From Proteiniphilum sp. X52 (GTDB lineage Bacteria > Bacteroidota > Bacteroidia > Bacteroidales > Dysgonomonadaceae): a DNA stretch of 39,276 bases. Location: positions 1 to 39,276 of the forward strand of contig NZ_RDSD01000032.1 in assembly GCF_003712195.1 (NCBI RefSeq). Direction: 5' to 3'. The number at the start of each line of letters is the position of its first letter. Position 1 is the stretch's first letter. This document shows, piece by piece, positions 9,179 to 18,273 of the stretch. The notes below the pieces were generated by a model. That model ran no database searches, was not told where the DNA came from, and saw only the letters and a list, made by a program, of their open reading frames with translations. The translations under genes were made by a program, and so were the position numbers.

Positions 9179-10147
9179 TTATCTTTTTAGAATCCAGGCA
9201 TCGTCATGCCCGGGAAATTTCTTATGGACTTCCTTTAAATAGACTTTTGCGGCAGCTTCATCGGTAAATGATGCCGCATACACATCGATACGGTCGGTTC
9301 GCTCCAGCCAGCCTGTCTGATGAAAGCCCTCATCAAGCAACAATTGTGTGGTTTTTTGAGCCGACTCGACTCCTCTATATACCCCCATGATGATGTAATA
9401 TCTGGGCAAATCGCCGGGAACGGTTTGTACAACAGCATCCACAGCAGGAACCTCCATCGCGTTTGAGGTAGTTAAATATTCTTCTGCTTTTTCCGTTTCA
9501 TTTACCAACCATTCATCCGTCATGGCGATACGGTTCACCGGTTGAGATGTTTTGGACTGTAACCACCCGGTTTGAGAAAGCATCCGGGCAGATTGCCGGA
9601 CCATGGTGGTATCGCTTACGGGAAGGATGAACATCAACAGGGCTACGGCAGCCACGCTGGTTGCCGTCATGGCAGCCTTACGGGTCCATTTCCGCCTGTT
9701 TTCGCTTTTCGGCACGGGTACTACGGGATGCATTTGTATCAACGGTTTCAGGGTAGCTTGGGTCAATCCGAAAAGTGAGGGCCGGACAAATGCTCCGGGA
9801 GTATACACAAAACGCCTGTCGTCATGCATATCAAACGAACCCAGCTTTCCCATATCCACCCGGTGCTGCTCACGCAACCGCCGTTTCAACATCTGCACAT
9901 CCTGCTCCACTTTTTGCATGGCCGCCTCGAATGTCATGCTGTCGTTGTTCATATAGGACTGGGCCAGCAACCCATCATTATGGGTGAGGTCGCGGTTGAA
10001 TACCAGTTCGCAGACAGGTGCGTGAAAAGCTGCCATCCCATCCCTTTGCGGGGGAATAGTATTTACCACAAAACCGCCAAAATCGGGAATGATCACACAA
10101 TTGTGATCATGCAGTAAAAATTCAATATGGGATACTAGTTGATTCAT
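9179..10147 (-). CDS. HU-CCDC81-like and SPOR-domain membrane protein
   Basis: 322 aa. The N-terminal about 140 residues (MNQLVSHIEFLLHDHNCVII, PDFGGFV, MGKLGSF) match the prokaryotic CCDC81-type HU-like domain found in Bacteroidota. A basic stretch and one transmembrane helix follow (about 160-180, AVALLMFILP), then a Thr/Glu-rich linker. The C-terminal SPOR domain (about 245-322, YYIIMGVYRGVESAQ and DRIDVYAASF) should bind glycan strands denuded of stem peptides at the division septum. The topology would put the HU-like domain in the cytoplasm and SPOR in the periplasm, so the protein could link nucleoid or DNA to the septum. That role is an inference from the domains. It is a single leftward gene. 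Confidence 0.82.
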   Translation of the reverse strand: MNQLVSHIEFLLHDHNCVIIPDFGGFVVNTIPPQRDGMAAFHAPVCELVFNRDLTHNDGLLAQSYMNNDSMTFEAAMQKVEQDVQMLKRRLREQHRVDMGKLGSFDMHDDRRFVYTPGAFVRPSLFGLTQATLKPLIQMHPVVPVPKSENRRKWTRKAAMTATSVAAVALLMFILPVSDTTMVRQSARMLSQTGWLQSKTSQPVNRIAMTDEWLVNETEKAEEYLTTSNAMEVPAVDAVVQTVPGDLPRYYIIMGVYRGVESAQKTTQLLLDEGFHQTGWLERTDRIDVYAASFTDEAAAKVYLKEVHKKFPGHDDAWILKR

Positions 10148-10151
10148 AAGG

Positions 10152-10159
10152 CAAAGATA
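10152..10159 (-). promoter_or_regulatory. -7 box immediately upstream of the HU/SPOR gene
   Basis: Minus-strand TATCTTTG ends 4 bases before the ATG at 10147. If used, it would give an almost leaderless transcript. A second minus-strand TATCTTTG box at 10324-10317, inside the repeat behind ruvC, is an alternative promoter with a normal leader. Confidence 0.4.
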
Positions 10160-10249
10160 AAAAATTTTGCAATTAATTCCTCACAAAATGATTTTTTTCA
10201 CTCAACTCCGTCACTTTTCGCCCCACCCAATCGATTCCCGCCCGGCAAA

Positions 10250-10361
10250 CACAAACCCGTTTATGTTTGTGCTCGCTCACCCGCTGATTCTTCTTTAACA
10301 ACCTGCTTCCAGTCGACAAAGATAAACTCGTTTACCTTTATTACCGCTCACCGACTGATTT
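10250..10361. repeat. Imperfect direct duplication of the ruvC 3' end, each copy with a small hairpin
   Basis: Two about 41-base copies, 10250-10290 and 10321-10361, share the order AAACnCGTTTA - GCTCACC - CTGATT. The right copy includes the last codons of ruvC. On the minus strand the left copy would read like a second (E)SxGER tail. Each copy can fold a stem: CACAAAC/GTTTGTG, perfect, 7 bp; GGTAAAC/GTTTATC with one G-T pair. They may act together as the ruvC terminator. Confidence 0.55.
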
Positions 10362-10916
10362 CACCTTCTCCGGATTATGGTTCGCATAATCTTTCCAGCT
10401 CTTGTATTTTTTTTCACCCGTGGCGATATTCGCCTGATAGAAATGACACAACGCCGCGGCAAGGCCATCCGACGCATCCAATTGCGGGAGCATATTCTCA
10501 TCCGAGATATGGAGCAATTTCTGTAACATATAGGCTACCTGTTCTTTGGCGGCTCGGCCATTCCCGGTAATAGCCATCTTTATCTTCAGAGGAGCGTACT
10601 CAAAAATGGGAATATCCCTTGATATGGCGGCAGCCATGGCCACTCCCTGGGCACGTCCCAACTTGAGCATACTCTGGACGTTCTTGCCGAAGAAAGGTGC
10701 TTCGATAGCCAACTCATCCGGGAGATATTCTTCGATAAGTCCTATGACCCGAGCATAAATCTTTGCCAGTTTCAAATAGTGATCGTCGTATTTGCCTAAC
10801 TGCATCACCCCCATCGCTTCCAAATAAGGTTTGTTATCAAGCACACGCAGGATACCATATCCCATTACTTGCGTACCGGGGTCGATTCCCATTATAATCC
10901 GTTCTTTCCGTATCAT
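10341..10916 (-). CDS. ruvC: Holliday junction endonuclease RuvC
   Basis: 191 aa. It resolves Holliday junctions made by RuvAB branch migration. The four catalytic acidic residues are D12 (GIDPGT), E72 (AIEAPFF), D147 and D150 ([13 protein letters not shown]), with the same three-residue spacing of the last two as in E. coli. The C-terminal tail from about residue 165 ([19 protein letters not shown]) is a lineage-specific extension. The start overlaps the DUF4286 stop by four bases (ATGA), which indicates translational coupling. No ruvA or ruvB is adjacent. Confidence 0.95.
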   Translation of the reverse strand: MIRKERIIMGIDPGTQVMGYGILRVLDNKPYLEAMGVMQLGKYDDHYLKLAKIYARVIGLIEEYLPDELAIEAPFFGKNVQSMLKLGRAQGVAMAAAISRDIPIFEYAPLKIKMAITGNGRAAKEQVAYMLQKLLHISDENMLPQLDASDGLAAALCHFYQANIATGEKKYKSWKDYANHNPEKVKSVGER

Positions 10917-11221
10917 CCACTAATGGTTTGCATCACGGTGGAAAATCCAGCCATCTTCTCTTTGAATTTCTCTAACAACGGAGCGTAAACAGCTCCGCTC
11001 TCTTCACTGTTCCACCGCTCCAGCGCTGTCAGATCGACTGCCTGGAACTCCATGGCAAAAGAATGACCCGCTCCTTCCTCTTTTCCGAATACACGCGACA
11101 AACGGGGAGATGTGAGCAAGCCACTTTTCGTAGACATGGGAATAAAATGCCGCAACATATATTCTACAAATTCTTCCCGGATCTCTTCCTCCACATGAAA
11201 AGTGGTGTTAAAAACAATCAT
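10913..11221 (-). CDS. DUF4286 family small protein
   Basis: 102 aa from the ATG at 11221. The frame is open to 11308, but the conserved start is [14 protein letters not shown]. The sequence fits the DUF4286 family, a ferredoxin-like alpha/beta fold usual in Bacteroidota and often found beside ruvC. Features: an initial beta strand (IVFNTTF), a helix with [14 protein letters not shown], a [22 protein letters not shown] hairpin region and a C-terminal helix. Its biochemical function is unknown. The ATGA overlap with ruvC places both in one operon driven from the promoter at 11424-11455. Confidence 0.75.
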   Translation of the reverse strand: MIVFNTTFHVEEEIREEFVEYMLRHFIPMSTKSGLLTSPRLSRVFGKEEGAGHSFAMEFQAVDLTALERWNSEESGAVYAPLLEKFKEKMAGFSTVMQTISG

Positions 11222-11423
11222 ATTATCGTGATCTTTTATTTTTCTGAATGATTTTACAAATACAAATTCTTTGCCCCAAATCGAAGCTCTCTTCCAGGTC
11301 GATCTCAACAGGTGCTCCGCGCGGGCACCGGCAAATGTCTTTCGTCATACTCTACTCCACGGCTTTCAACTGCTCTTCGTTTATTTCAATTGTTCTATTT
11401 GTTTCCATCTTGAATAGCTCCAT

Positions 11424-11455
11424 CAAATTTACGGCTATTTTATAAGAAAAACAAA
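11424..11455 (-). promoter_or_regulatory. Promoter of the DUF4286-ruvC operon
   Basis: On the minus strand a -33 box TTTG at 11455-11452 and -7 box TAAATTTG at 11431-11424 are separated by 20 bases, a full consensus match. It implies a leader of nearly 200 bases before the DUF4286 start at 11221. Confidence 0.65.
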
Positions 11456-11509
11456 TCATCCGAAAACAAAGAAATCACAAGATGAAATAGATTATTACAG
11501 AAAAATTAT

Positions 11510-11517
11510 TATCTTTG
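11510..11517 (+). promoter_or_regulatory. -7 promoter box of the tRNA-Ala gene
   Basis: TATCTTTG 40 bases upstream of the mature tRNA 5' end. The region upstream is AT-rich, and no good -33 TTTG is present. Confidence 0.6.
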
Positions 11518-11557
11518 CACCGTCAAAGGCGACAGAGAGTTTTTCTACGAAGTTCAT

Positions 11558-11631
11558 GGGGGTTTAGCTCATCTGGCTAGAGCGCAACACTGGCAGTGTT
11601 GAGGTGACCGGTTCGAGTCCGGTAATCTCCA
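11558..11631 (+). tRNA. tRNA-Ala, anticodon GGC
   Basis: A 74-base cloverleaf. Acceptor arm GGGGGTT (11558-11564) pairs with AATCTCC (11624-11630) and includes the G3-U70 wobble pair that is the identity element for alanine. The anticodon stem CAACA/TGTTG encloses the loop CTGGCAG with anticodon GGC at 11592-11594. The T arm contains GGTTCGAGTCC. The discriminator is A at 11631, and the CCA end is not encoded (ACC then TTA). Confidence 0.95.
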
Positions 11632-11642
11632 CCTTATTAAGA

Positions 11643-11677
11643 CCTATTCAGTTCACACATAACTGTTTAGGTTTTTT
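11643..11677 (+). terminator. Rho-independent terminator of the tRNA gene
   Basis: CCTATTCAGTT and AACTGTTTAGG form an 11-base stem with two mismatches and a 7-base loop, followed by TTTTTT. It lies 12 bases after the tRNA. Confidence 0.6.
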
Positions 11678-11902
11678 GTTTTGTCTATTCGCGCAACATT
11701 TGCGTAACATTTATTAAAAAACCGCTGTTTGAGGGAAGGCCAACCAACCTCAGAAATAAATAGGGTTTTTAACCGTAATTGCGGATAGCAAACGTATAGC
11801 TTTGTGCAATCTGGGTACCAATCAATATTAAATCATTTGAACTAATCCTGTTGAACTACTTCATATCAGCCCGCGGGCAAATAAAATTTCAGAGGATGTT
11901 AT

Positions 11903-11910
11903 TATCTTTG
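11903..11910 (+). promoter_or_regulatory. -7 promoter box of the AraC-type regulator gene
   Basis: TATCTTTG ending 24 bases before the ATG at 11935. It lies inside the longest open frame of the gene (from a TTG at 11851) and so argues for the downstream start. Confidence 0.5.
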
Positions 11911-11934
11911 CGGATATTCACAAAATCCAATGAT

Positions 11935-12762
11935 ATGGGCTCTCCTGAAATGATCAACTATTCCGGTATTATTTTTTCATGCTATGCAGATAATAATACG
12001 TCCTGCGTACATGCCATAAAAGATCACTCGCTTATATACACTTATGCCGGCAAACTTCTGGTAGAAGACAGAGGAAAAGAATTGACCATTCTCCCGGGTG
12101 AATGTGTGTTCATACGCCGGAATCACAGGGTGCGGTTGACAAAACTATATGCTGACAAGCAACCGTACAAAGGTATAACATTCTTGTTCAGACGTAATTT
12201 TCTGCGGGAATTCTACAATAACATGGGGAAAAAAGAAAAGTCCAACGATATAAAGGCGCCTGAAGAGAATGTTTTCAGAATACCTTTACGCCCCGATATG
12301 AGCAGTCTTTTCCATTCACTACTCCCCTATTTTGACTCGTCGGTACAGCCGACAAATGATATCATAAAACTGAAGGAGCAGGAGGCTGTCTATTCCCTTT
12401 TAAACACGGATAATCAATTTTCTCCTGTCCTGTTCGATTTTACCGAACCTTGGAAGATTGACATTATTGATTTCCTGAACGAAAATTACATGTACGACCT
12501 GACGCTGGAAGAGATCGCCTCCTATACCGGACGAAGCCTTGCCACCTTTAAACGTGATTTTGCAAAAGTAAGTGAACTACCCCCTCGAAAATGGCTTATA
12601 AAAAAAAGGCTGGAAGTGGCATACGACAAGATCATGAATCAGGATATGAAAGTCAGGGATGTATATGCGGAAGTCGGATTTAAAAATCTCTCTCATTTTT
12701 ACAAAGCCTTTAAAAAACAATATGGTTTTTCACCCAAAACAAACACAACACCACGCCTTTAA
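11935..12762 (+). CDS. AraC-family transcriptional regulator (ExsA-like N-terminus)
   Basis: 275 aa from ATG 11935; an alternative is the ATG at 11950. The N-terminal about 170 residues form a cupin-like sensing domain with LTILPGECVFIRRNHRVRLT, resembling the ExsA/PF22200-type N-domain of Bacteroidota regulators. The C-terminal about 100 residues hold the two helix-turn-helix motifs: LTLEEIASYTGRSLATFKRD and VRDVYAEVGFKNLSHFYKAF, ending FSPKTN. It is a cytoplasmic DNA-binding protein. Its ligand and targets are unknown. The nearest candidate target is the downstream DUF362 gene, 181 bases away on the same strand, and this link is only positional. Confidence 0.85.
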   Translation: MGSPEMINYSGIIFSCYADNNTSCVHAIKDHSLIYTYAGKLLVEDRGKELTILPGECVFIRRNHRVRLTKLYADKQPYKGITFLFRRNFLREFYNNMGKKEKSNDIKAPEENVFRIPLRPDMSSLFHSLLPYFDSSVQPTNDIIKLKEQEAVYSLLNTDNQFSPVLFDFTEPWKIDIIDFLNENYMYDLTLEEIASYTGRSLATFKRDFAKVSELPPRKWLIKKRLEVAYDKIMNQDMKVRDVYAEVGFKNLSHFYKAFKKQYGFSPKTNTTPRL

Positions 12763-12943
12763 GACGCTAAAGGGCAAATTGCACCTCCCGACAAAAAAAA
12801 TTGAGCCGTGGAACAAAAATGATTTGCTGCTTTCATCATAATTTCGCATTATGTGAAAACTGAAGTGACAAATAACATCACACCTTGGCCGGCATGGATG
12901 ATAAATACAAAATCATTTACCGGTCAATAAACGTTTATTTTTT

Positions 12944-13966
12944 ATGGATAGGAGAAAATTTATCCAAAAGGGAAGTCAGATGGTGTTGGGTTCCCTCGCC
13001 GTCCCGGCATTCGTTTCCGCCTGCACGGGGACAAACAGCGCAAAAGCCGTTAACGACACAAAAGCCCTTTTAACCGGGAACGACGAACTATCGAAAGTCT
13101 ATTTTACCAAAGAAATTACTCCCGAATCACTGATGAGGATTTACCAGTCGCTTGGGCGTAAGGCGGTGGGACAAAATGTGGCCGTCAAGGTCACGACCGG
13201 TGAACCGGGAGGCCATAACTTCCTGAAACCTTCCTTTATGCGTGATTTTGTTCAATCAGTGAATGGCACGATCATCGAGTGCAACACTGCGTATGGCGGG
13301 GGGCGCGCCTCAACGGAAGACCACCTGAAAGCCGCTCGTGACCATGGCTTCATGGACATTGCCCGTGTGGATATCATGGATGCCGACGGCGAGGTGGAAT
13401 TACCTGTCAGGAACGGAACCTGGCTCAAGCACGATATCGTAGGGAAGAACTACCTGAATTACGACTTCACGGTGATCCTCTCACACTTTAAAGGACATGC
13501 CATGGCAGGTTTCGGTGGAGCGATTAAAAATATGTCCATCGGTATCGCCTCGTCGCACGGCAAGGCATGGATACATTCTGCGGGAAAAACCACAGACCAA
13601 ACCGAAGTATGGAATGATCTTCCCCCGCAAGATGATTTTCTGGAGGCGATGGCAGAAGCCGCAAGCGCCATTGCCGATCATGCGGGAGATAAGATTATTT
13701 ATATCAGCGTGATGAATAATCTTTCTGTAGATTGCGACTGCGACTCAAGTCCGGCGGATCCGGAAATGGGTGACGTGGGCATCCTTGCCTCGCTCGATCC
13801 GGTAGCGCTCGACAAGGCTTGCGTGGATTTGGTGTATGCCTCTCCCGATCATGGCAAAATCCATTTGATCGAACGCATGGAATCACGCAACGGAATACAT
13901 ACACTGGACCATGCTGAAAAAATGGGTATGGGAAGCCAGAAATACAAGCTGGTGGATATTGGATAA
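12944..13966 (+). CDS. DUF362 family protein, predicted Tat-exported lipoprotein
   Basis: 340 aa. The N-terminus starts MDRRKFIQKGSQMVLGSLAV, a twin-arginine signal (R3, R4), and continues to a lipobox-like VSAC with C27, so it may be exported folded and lipidated. The rest matches DUF362: VAVKVTTGEPGGHNFLKP, IIECNTAYGGGRAST, ILSHFKGHAMAGFGGAIKNM and GILASLDPVALDKACVDLVY. DUF362 proteins are commonly found near iron-sulfur or redox genes and some carry ferredoxin domains. No CxxCxxC cluster is present here, only a DCDCDSS stretch. Tat export would suit a cofactor-bearing protein. Function unknown. Confidence 0.82.
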   Translation: MDRRKFIQKGSQMVLGSLAVPAFVSACTGTNSAKAVNDTKALLTGNDELSKVYFTKEITPESLMRIYQSLGRKAVGQNVAVKVTTGEPGGHNFLKPSFMRDFVQSVNGTIIECNTAYGGGRASTEDHLKAARDHGFMDIARVDIMDADGEVELPVRNGTWLKHDIVGKNYLNYDFTVILSHFKGHAMAGFGGAIKNMSIGIASSHGKAWIHSAGKTTDQTEVWNDLPPQDDFLEAMAEAASAIADHAGDKIIYISVMNNLSVDCDCDSSPADPEMGDVGILASLDPVALDKACVDLVYASPDHGKIHLIERMESRNGIHTLDHAEKMGMGSQKYKLVDIG

Positions 13967-14010
13967 TTGGAGTAGGTTATAGAATGGAACATTCAAAAAC
14001 ATCTCATTAT

Positions 14011-15441
14011 TCAATACTTTATATTTTTGAACAGCACCCTGTTTTCACGCGCTTCGTTGAGCCGTGTTAATATTTTCTCCCGGCTATAATCAGAGAAATC
14101 ATCATCCCCGCTACCGGTAATCAAATTGAGCAGGTCTCTTAACTCCTGGTCCGAGAATTGTTCCATGATCTCGTCGAACGGTTCTTTGGAGCCAATTTCA
14201 AAGCGGATAAAGGCGAGCCTCGATTTCGCTGTCGGGAAATCGGGTGCTATTTCCAGTAATTCCTGAAGATACCCGGCAGCTTGTTCATATTTCTCCTGCG
14301 CCACACTGATGTTCGCCAATCTGTCCAACACATCTTCATTGCCCTCTGAGGCAAGGGCAGCTTTCATATACGCTGTTTCGGCCGCGGCAAAATCTCCATC
14401 ATGAAAAGCCAGTTCTCCTTCCAGCATAAAATAATCAATGGATTCTCTTTCAGCTTCCGGGATTTGGGCGAAAATCTCTTTCGCGCGTTCATAATCATCC
14501 TTATTGAGGTAAACAAAAGCCCGTTTGGCCATAATACCTTCACTTCCCAACGCCGCTTCCCTCTTGTCAATAAGATCCATCATCTTGTCATACTGCTCCA
14601 TAGCGCTGTAGGCTTCCAGCAGAGAATCATATATGGATTCGTCATCGGGCGATTTGCCGAGACACTCCTCAAAAAGGGCGATAGCCGCCTCAAGATTATC
14701 ATTCAGGTAAAAAGACAATGCTTTCATTTTCAGCACGTTCACATCATCCTCATGGATGGTAAGCGCAAAATCAAAAGCATCCACAGCCTTGTCATGCTGC
14801 TCATTCATGGAATAGAGCTTGCCTATATTCACCCATCCGTCATACGAATAGGGATCAATATCGAGCAGGCGGTTGTTATATTCTATGGCCTTCTCCAAGT
14901 TTCCCTTCATCTCGTAAGCGTAGGCAAGATCGACAATGGCATCACTGTTGGAGTCATTGATCTTCATGCTCTCTTCGAGAAACGAAATGGCGCGGTCGAA
15001 CCGATCCACATCATTGAACATATATCCCAGTTCAGTAATGAAAAAATAGAGATCGTCGATGGGGAGTTCCTGTTTCAGCGTGCTATTAATAAGTTGGTTG
15101 GCATCACCCTGTTTTCCGAGATGCAACAGCGCCTCAATCTTCAAAAGTGCCAGATCGACCTCGCCATTGTCCGAGATCCACTCCATATAATCGAGTGCAT
15201 CCTGGTACATCTCCGAATAGACAAGGAGCTTTGCCTTCATCAGCATCAATTCGGGGCTGCCGGGATGCATCCTCAGCCCTTCATTAATGAGCTCTTCCGC
15301 CTCCTCGTCATCGCCTTCCGCGTTGTAGTACTCAGCAAGCGTGACGAACTCGTCGGCATCGAAATATATCTTCCTGCCCAGTGCGCGCATGTGTTCGTAC
15401 TTCTCAATCAATGAATGTATGTCCAGTTCGCTATCTTCCAT
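14011..15441 (-). CDS. Tetratricopeptide-repeat protein
   Basis: 476 aa, acidic, without a signal peptide, so cytoplasmic. It is built from about ten degenerate TPR units, for example SDAIVDLAYAYEMKGNLEKA, YDGWVNIGKLYSMNEQHDKA, ESIYDSLLEAYSAMEQYDKM and VLDRLANISVAQEKYEQAAG. TPR superhelices serve as protein-binding scaffolds, but no partner or enzymatic domain can be recognised. It lies downstream of glnS on the same strand with a 48-base gap and may be co-transcribed with it. Confidence 0.85.
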   Translation of the reverse strand: MEDSELDIHSLIEKYEHMRALGRKIYFDADEFVTLAEYYNAEGDDEEAEELINEGLRMHPGSPELMLMKAKLLVYSEMYQDALDYMEWISDNGEVDLALLKIEALLHLGKQGDANQLINSTLKQELPIDDLYFFITELGYMFNDVDRFDRAISFLEESMKINDSNSDAIVDLAYAYEMKGNLEKAIEYNNRLLDIDPYSYDGWVNIGKLYSMNEQHDKAVDAFDFALTIHEDDVNVLKMKALSFYLNDNLEAAIALFEECLGKSPDDESIYDSLLEAYSAMEQYDKMMDLIDKREAALGSEGIMAKRAFVYLNKDDYERAKEIFAQIPEAERESIDYFMLEGELAFHDGDFAAAETAYMKAALASEGNEDVLDRLANISVAQEKYEQAAGYLQELLEIAPDFPTAKSRLAFIRFEIGSKEPFDEIMEQFSDQELRDLLNLITGSGDDDFSDYSREKILTRLNEARENRVLFKNIKY

Positions 15442-15489
15442 TTAAATCTCCTGCAGCCGTAGAATGTAGCCGCCTAATAAAACCGGTGA

Positions 15490-17178
15490 TTACTTTTTCC
15501 AAGAATCCTTAAGAGCAACCGTACGGTTGAATACCAAGGCATTTTCCGTAGAGTCTGCATCCACGTTGAAATAACCGATCCGTTGAAACTGGAAGCTGTC
15601 CGGCGATTTTGCCTCTTTCAGGTATTCCTCCACCTTGCACCCTTTTTTGACGATGAGTGAATCGGGATTTAACAATTCCCTGAAATCTTTCTCTTTTTCA
15701 CCTGCCGGATCCTCCACCATAAAAAGACGGTCATATAGTCTTACTTCCGCATCCAGACTGTGAGGCACAGATACCCAGTGAATGGTTCCTTTTACTTTCC
15801 GGTTCGAATCGGGCATACCGCTTTTCGTCATCGGATCATATTCAGCATACACCTCCGTCACGTTCCCGTCTTCATCCTTTGCGCAACCGGTACATTTCAC
15901 GATATAGCCATTTTTCAGGCGCACCTCATTACCGGGTGTCAAACGGAAGTATTTCCTGGGCGCCTCTTCCATGAAATCATCGCGTTCTATCCAAAGTTCA
16001 CGGCTGAATTTCACTTTTCTGCTGCCCATAGTTTCATCTTCCGGATTATTGATGGCTTCCATCTCTTCCACTCTCCCTTCGGGATAATTGGTAAGGATCA
16101 GCCTGATGGGATCAATGACACCCGACACCCGGATCGCACGGGCATTGAGATCCTCACGCACCGCGTGCTCTAATAGTGACACGTCATTGATGGCATCGTA
16201 TTTGGTATAACCTATCTTATCTATGAATTTCCGGATTCCCTCCGGAGTATATCCTCTGCGGCGCATGCCGGTCAGCGTCGGCATCCGCGGATCATCCCAT
16301 CCCGAAACCAGTTTTTCCTGTACCAGTTGCAGCAGTTTACGCTTGCTCATCACCGTGTAGGTGAGATTCAAGCGGTTGAATTCGGTCTGCCGCGGACGGT
16401 AATCACTGTCGGCCAGTTGATCGAGGAACCAGTCGTAGAGCGGGCGGTGCACCTCGAACTCCAGCGTGCACAGCGAATGGGTCACTCCTTCAAAATAATC
16501 GGATTGCCCATGCGCGAAATCGTACATCGGATAAGCTTTCCACTGTGTACCGGTACGATGGTGGGGAATATGGATCACCCGGTAGATAATGGGATCACGG
16601 AAATGCATGTTCGGTGAAGCCATATCTATTTTGGCTCGCAGCACCATCTTCCCTTCGGGGATCTCTCCGCTATTCATCCTTTCAAACAGTTCCAGCGACT
16701 CCCCGGTGGGTCGGTCGCGATATGGACTATGGGTTCCCGGTACGGTGGGTGTTCCCTTTTGTCGGGCAATTTCGTCGGCGGACTGTTCATCCACGTAGGC
16801 CTTGCCCTCTTTGATCAACTGCACGGCAAAATCCCATAACTGCCCGAAGTAGTCGGACGCATAATAGACGTTTTCCCAATGAAAGCCCAACCATTGTATA
16901 TCTTCCATGATGGAATCCACATACTCCACATCTTCTTTCACCGGATTGGTGTCATCGAAGCGGAGATTACAAATACCGCCATACCTTTCCGCAATACCGA
17001 AATCGAGGCAGATGGCTTTGGCGTGTCCGATATGCAGGTAGCCGTTGGGTTCGGGCGGGAACCGTGTCTGTACACGTCCACCGTTTTTCCCTTCCTTCAG
17101 ATCATTTTCCACGATCTGTTCTATAAAATTAAGGCTTTTCCTGTTCTCTTCCACCGTGGGTTTCTCTTTTTCCAACAT
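15490..17178 (-). CDS. glnS: Glutaminyl-tRNA synthetase
   Basis: 562 aa. A class Ic synthetase that charges tRNA-Gln with glutamine. The HIGH motif is H49-I-G-H52 in [15 protein letters not shown] and the KMSKS-equivalent is VMSKRKLL, with its Met at residue 277. The signature RFDDTNP, the discriminating [12 protein letters not shown] region and the two C-terminal beta-barrel anticodon-binding domains (about 340-560) are all present. GlnRS rather than GluRS is supported by RFDDTNP, the [20 protein letters not shown] block and the barrel-type C-terminus. Its presence implies direct charging instead of the GatCAB route for glutamine. Confidence 0.95.
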   Translation of the reverse strand: MLEKEKPTVEENRKSLNFIEQIVENDLKEGKNGGRVQTRFPPEPNGYLHIGHAKAICLDFGIAERYGGICNLRFDDTNPVKEDVEYVDSIMEDIQWLGFHWENVYYASDYFGQLWDFAVQLIKEGKAYVDEQSADEIARQKGTPTVPGTHSPYRDRPTGESLELFERMNSGEIPEGKMVLRAKIDMASPNMHFRDPIIYRVIHIPHHRTGTQWKAYPMYDFAHGQSDYFEGVTHSLCTLEFEVHRPLYDWFLDQLADSDYRPRQTEFNRLNLTYTVMSKRKLLQLVQEKLVSGWDDPRMPTLTGMRRRGYTPEGIRKFIDKIGYTKYDAINDVSLLEHAVREDLNARAIRVSGVIDPIRLILTNYPEGRVEEMEAINNPEDETMGSRKVKFSRELWIERDDFMEEAPRKYFRLTPGNEVRLKNGYIVKCTGCAKDEDGNVTEVYAEYDPMTKSGMPDSNRKVKGTIHWVSVPHSLDAEVRLYDRLFMVEDPAGEKEKDFRELLNPDSLIVKKGCKVEEYLKEAKSPDSFQFQRIGYFNVDADSTENALVFNRTVALKDSWKK

Positions 17179-17480
17179 ACGACCGGGTTCTTTTCTCTAT
17201 TAATAATATTCTCTGTACTCTTTTTTCAACGCCTCATAGGGTTTTACTCATTCAATAATGAATCCTGATAGCATACATCCATCTCGTTCCGGGGACTTAT
17301 ACACAGGTTTATCCACCCTTCAGGTTATAACCTGCAAATTTAGTGAAAATTTCATTATGGAAAAGGTCTTCCTCTTTATATTCTCTCTTCGGTTGATTTC
17401 GATTCCTCTCAGACCGAAACAAACGGCACATCATTAAAAGGTTCACAAAACAAGTAAGGTGGGTTCCTCACCCATAACAA
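17179..17480. other. Intergenic region between glnS and pflA
   Basis: No coding region is visible. On the minus strand, TAAATTTG at 17342-17335 may be the glnS -7 box, about 155 bases upstream of the start codon, with no clear -33 partner. Two DnaA-box-like nonamers (TTATACACA, TTATCCACC at 17297-17317) are noted but isolated. A weak hairpin behind pflA is listed separately. Confidence 0.5.
17459..17475 (-). terminator. Possible weak terminator behind pflA
   Basis: TGGGT/ACCCA with a 5-base loop (17460-17474), extendable by one G-T pair. It is 6 bases downstream of the pflA stop. The following minus-strand sequence contains TTACTTGTTTTG, not a pure U tract, so this is tentative. Confidence 0.3.
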
Positions 17481-18206
17481 TCACGACACCAGGAGACCCG
17501 CATTCTTAAAAATATTCCGGGCGTTCTCCAGTCGTTCCCGCGATAATGGAGGCGTGTTTCCCAGCCGGTATTCCATTCCGAGCTGTTCATATTTGCGGGC
17601 ACCCATATCATGATACGGCAGCAGTTCCACTTTTTCGACGCAGCGATAGGGGGCAAGGTAATCGGCTGTTCTTTTCAATAACTGGTCATCATCTGTCCAT
17701 CCCGGCACAATCACATGGCGGATCCAGGTGGGTCTGTTTTTTTCTTCCAGATAATGGAGGCATTGCAGCGTATTGTCGATCCTCGCCCCGGTCAGTTTTT
17801 CATGCTGCCGGGCATCGATCGATTTCACATCAAGCAGCACCAGATCCACGCTATCGAACACCTTGCGCACCACTTGTGAGGCGATGGCTCCGGAAGTATC
17901 GAGCGCGGTATGAATGCCGCTTTCTTTGCACAAGGAGAAAAATTCGAGCAGGAACTCCGGCTGCAGGAGGGGCTCTCCACCGCTGACAGTCACGCCGCCT
18001 TTGGCTATGAAACTCTTATAACGAAGAACTTCCGCCAGCAGCTCTTCAGGGGAAAGGAGGTATTTTCCACTTTGCTTCGGGTCCCATGTATCGGGGTTAT
18101 GGCAATAAAGGCAACGTAAAGGGCAGCCTTGCAGGAAAACCACAAAGCGGATGCCCGGCCCATCGACCGTACCGAAACTCTCCAATGAATGAATCCGTCC
18201 TAACAT
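17481..18206 (-). CDS. pflA: Pyruvate formate-lyase-activating enzyme
   Basis: 241 aa from the ATG at 18206. The frame is open to 18323, but the family start is MLGRIHSLESFGTVDGPGIR. It is a radical SAM enzyme that abstracts a hydrogen from the PflB glycine to form the glycyl radical. The CxxxCxxC cluster is in CPLRCLYCHNPDTW, followed by GGVTVSGGEPLLQPEF and the DLVLLDVKSID block typical of PflA. No extra ferredoxin-like Cys insert is present, so it is the short PflA type and not a glycerol-dehydratase activase. It lies 181 bases downstream of pflB, with an attenuator-like hairpin between them. Confidence 0.94.
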   Translation of the reverse strand: MLGRIHSLESFGTVDGPGIRFVVFLQGCPLRCLYCHNPDTWDPKQSGKYLLSPEELLAEVLRYKSFIAKGGVTVSGGEPLLQPEFLLEFFSLCKESGIHTALDTSGAIASQVVRKVFDSVDLVLLDVKSIDARQHEKLTGARIDNTLQCLHYLEEKNRPTWIRHVIVPGWTDDDQLLKRTADYLAPYRCVEKVELLPYHDMGARKYEQLGMEYRLGNTPPLSRERLENARNIFKNAGLLVS

Positions 18207-18273
18207 GTTAAAAGTATGCCACCAAGGCGTCCCTCTGACGCTGTTTTGTGACCCGTTATGGCTCTCGTATGCT

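Noticed and set aside
9018-9242. Rightward 74-codon frame behind cysK
   Set aside because: It overlaps the end of the HU/SPOR gene on the other strand and shows no recognisable features; the gap 9007-9178 contains nothing I can name.
11680-11760. Possible attachment site of an integrative element behind tRNA-Ala
   Set aside because: GCAACATTTGCGTAACATT strings occur near integrases in Bacteroidota, but there is no integrase, no repeat of the tRNA 3' end and no element genes here.
11851-11934. TTG start for the AraC-type gene
   Set aside because: A TATCTTTG promoter box lies within this extension at 11903-11910, and the extra residues are not regulator-like.
17297-17317. Two DnaA-box-like nonamers upstream of glnS, possible origin
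   Set aside because: Only two loose matches, with no AT-rich unwinding element, no dnaA/dnaN genes and no strand switch typical of an origin.
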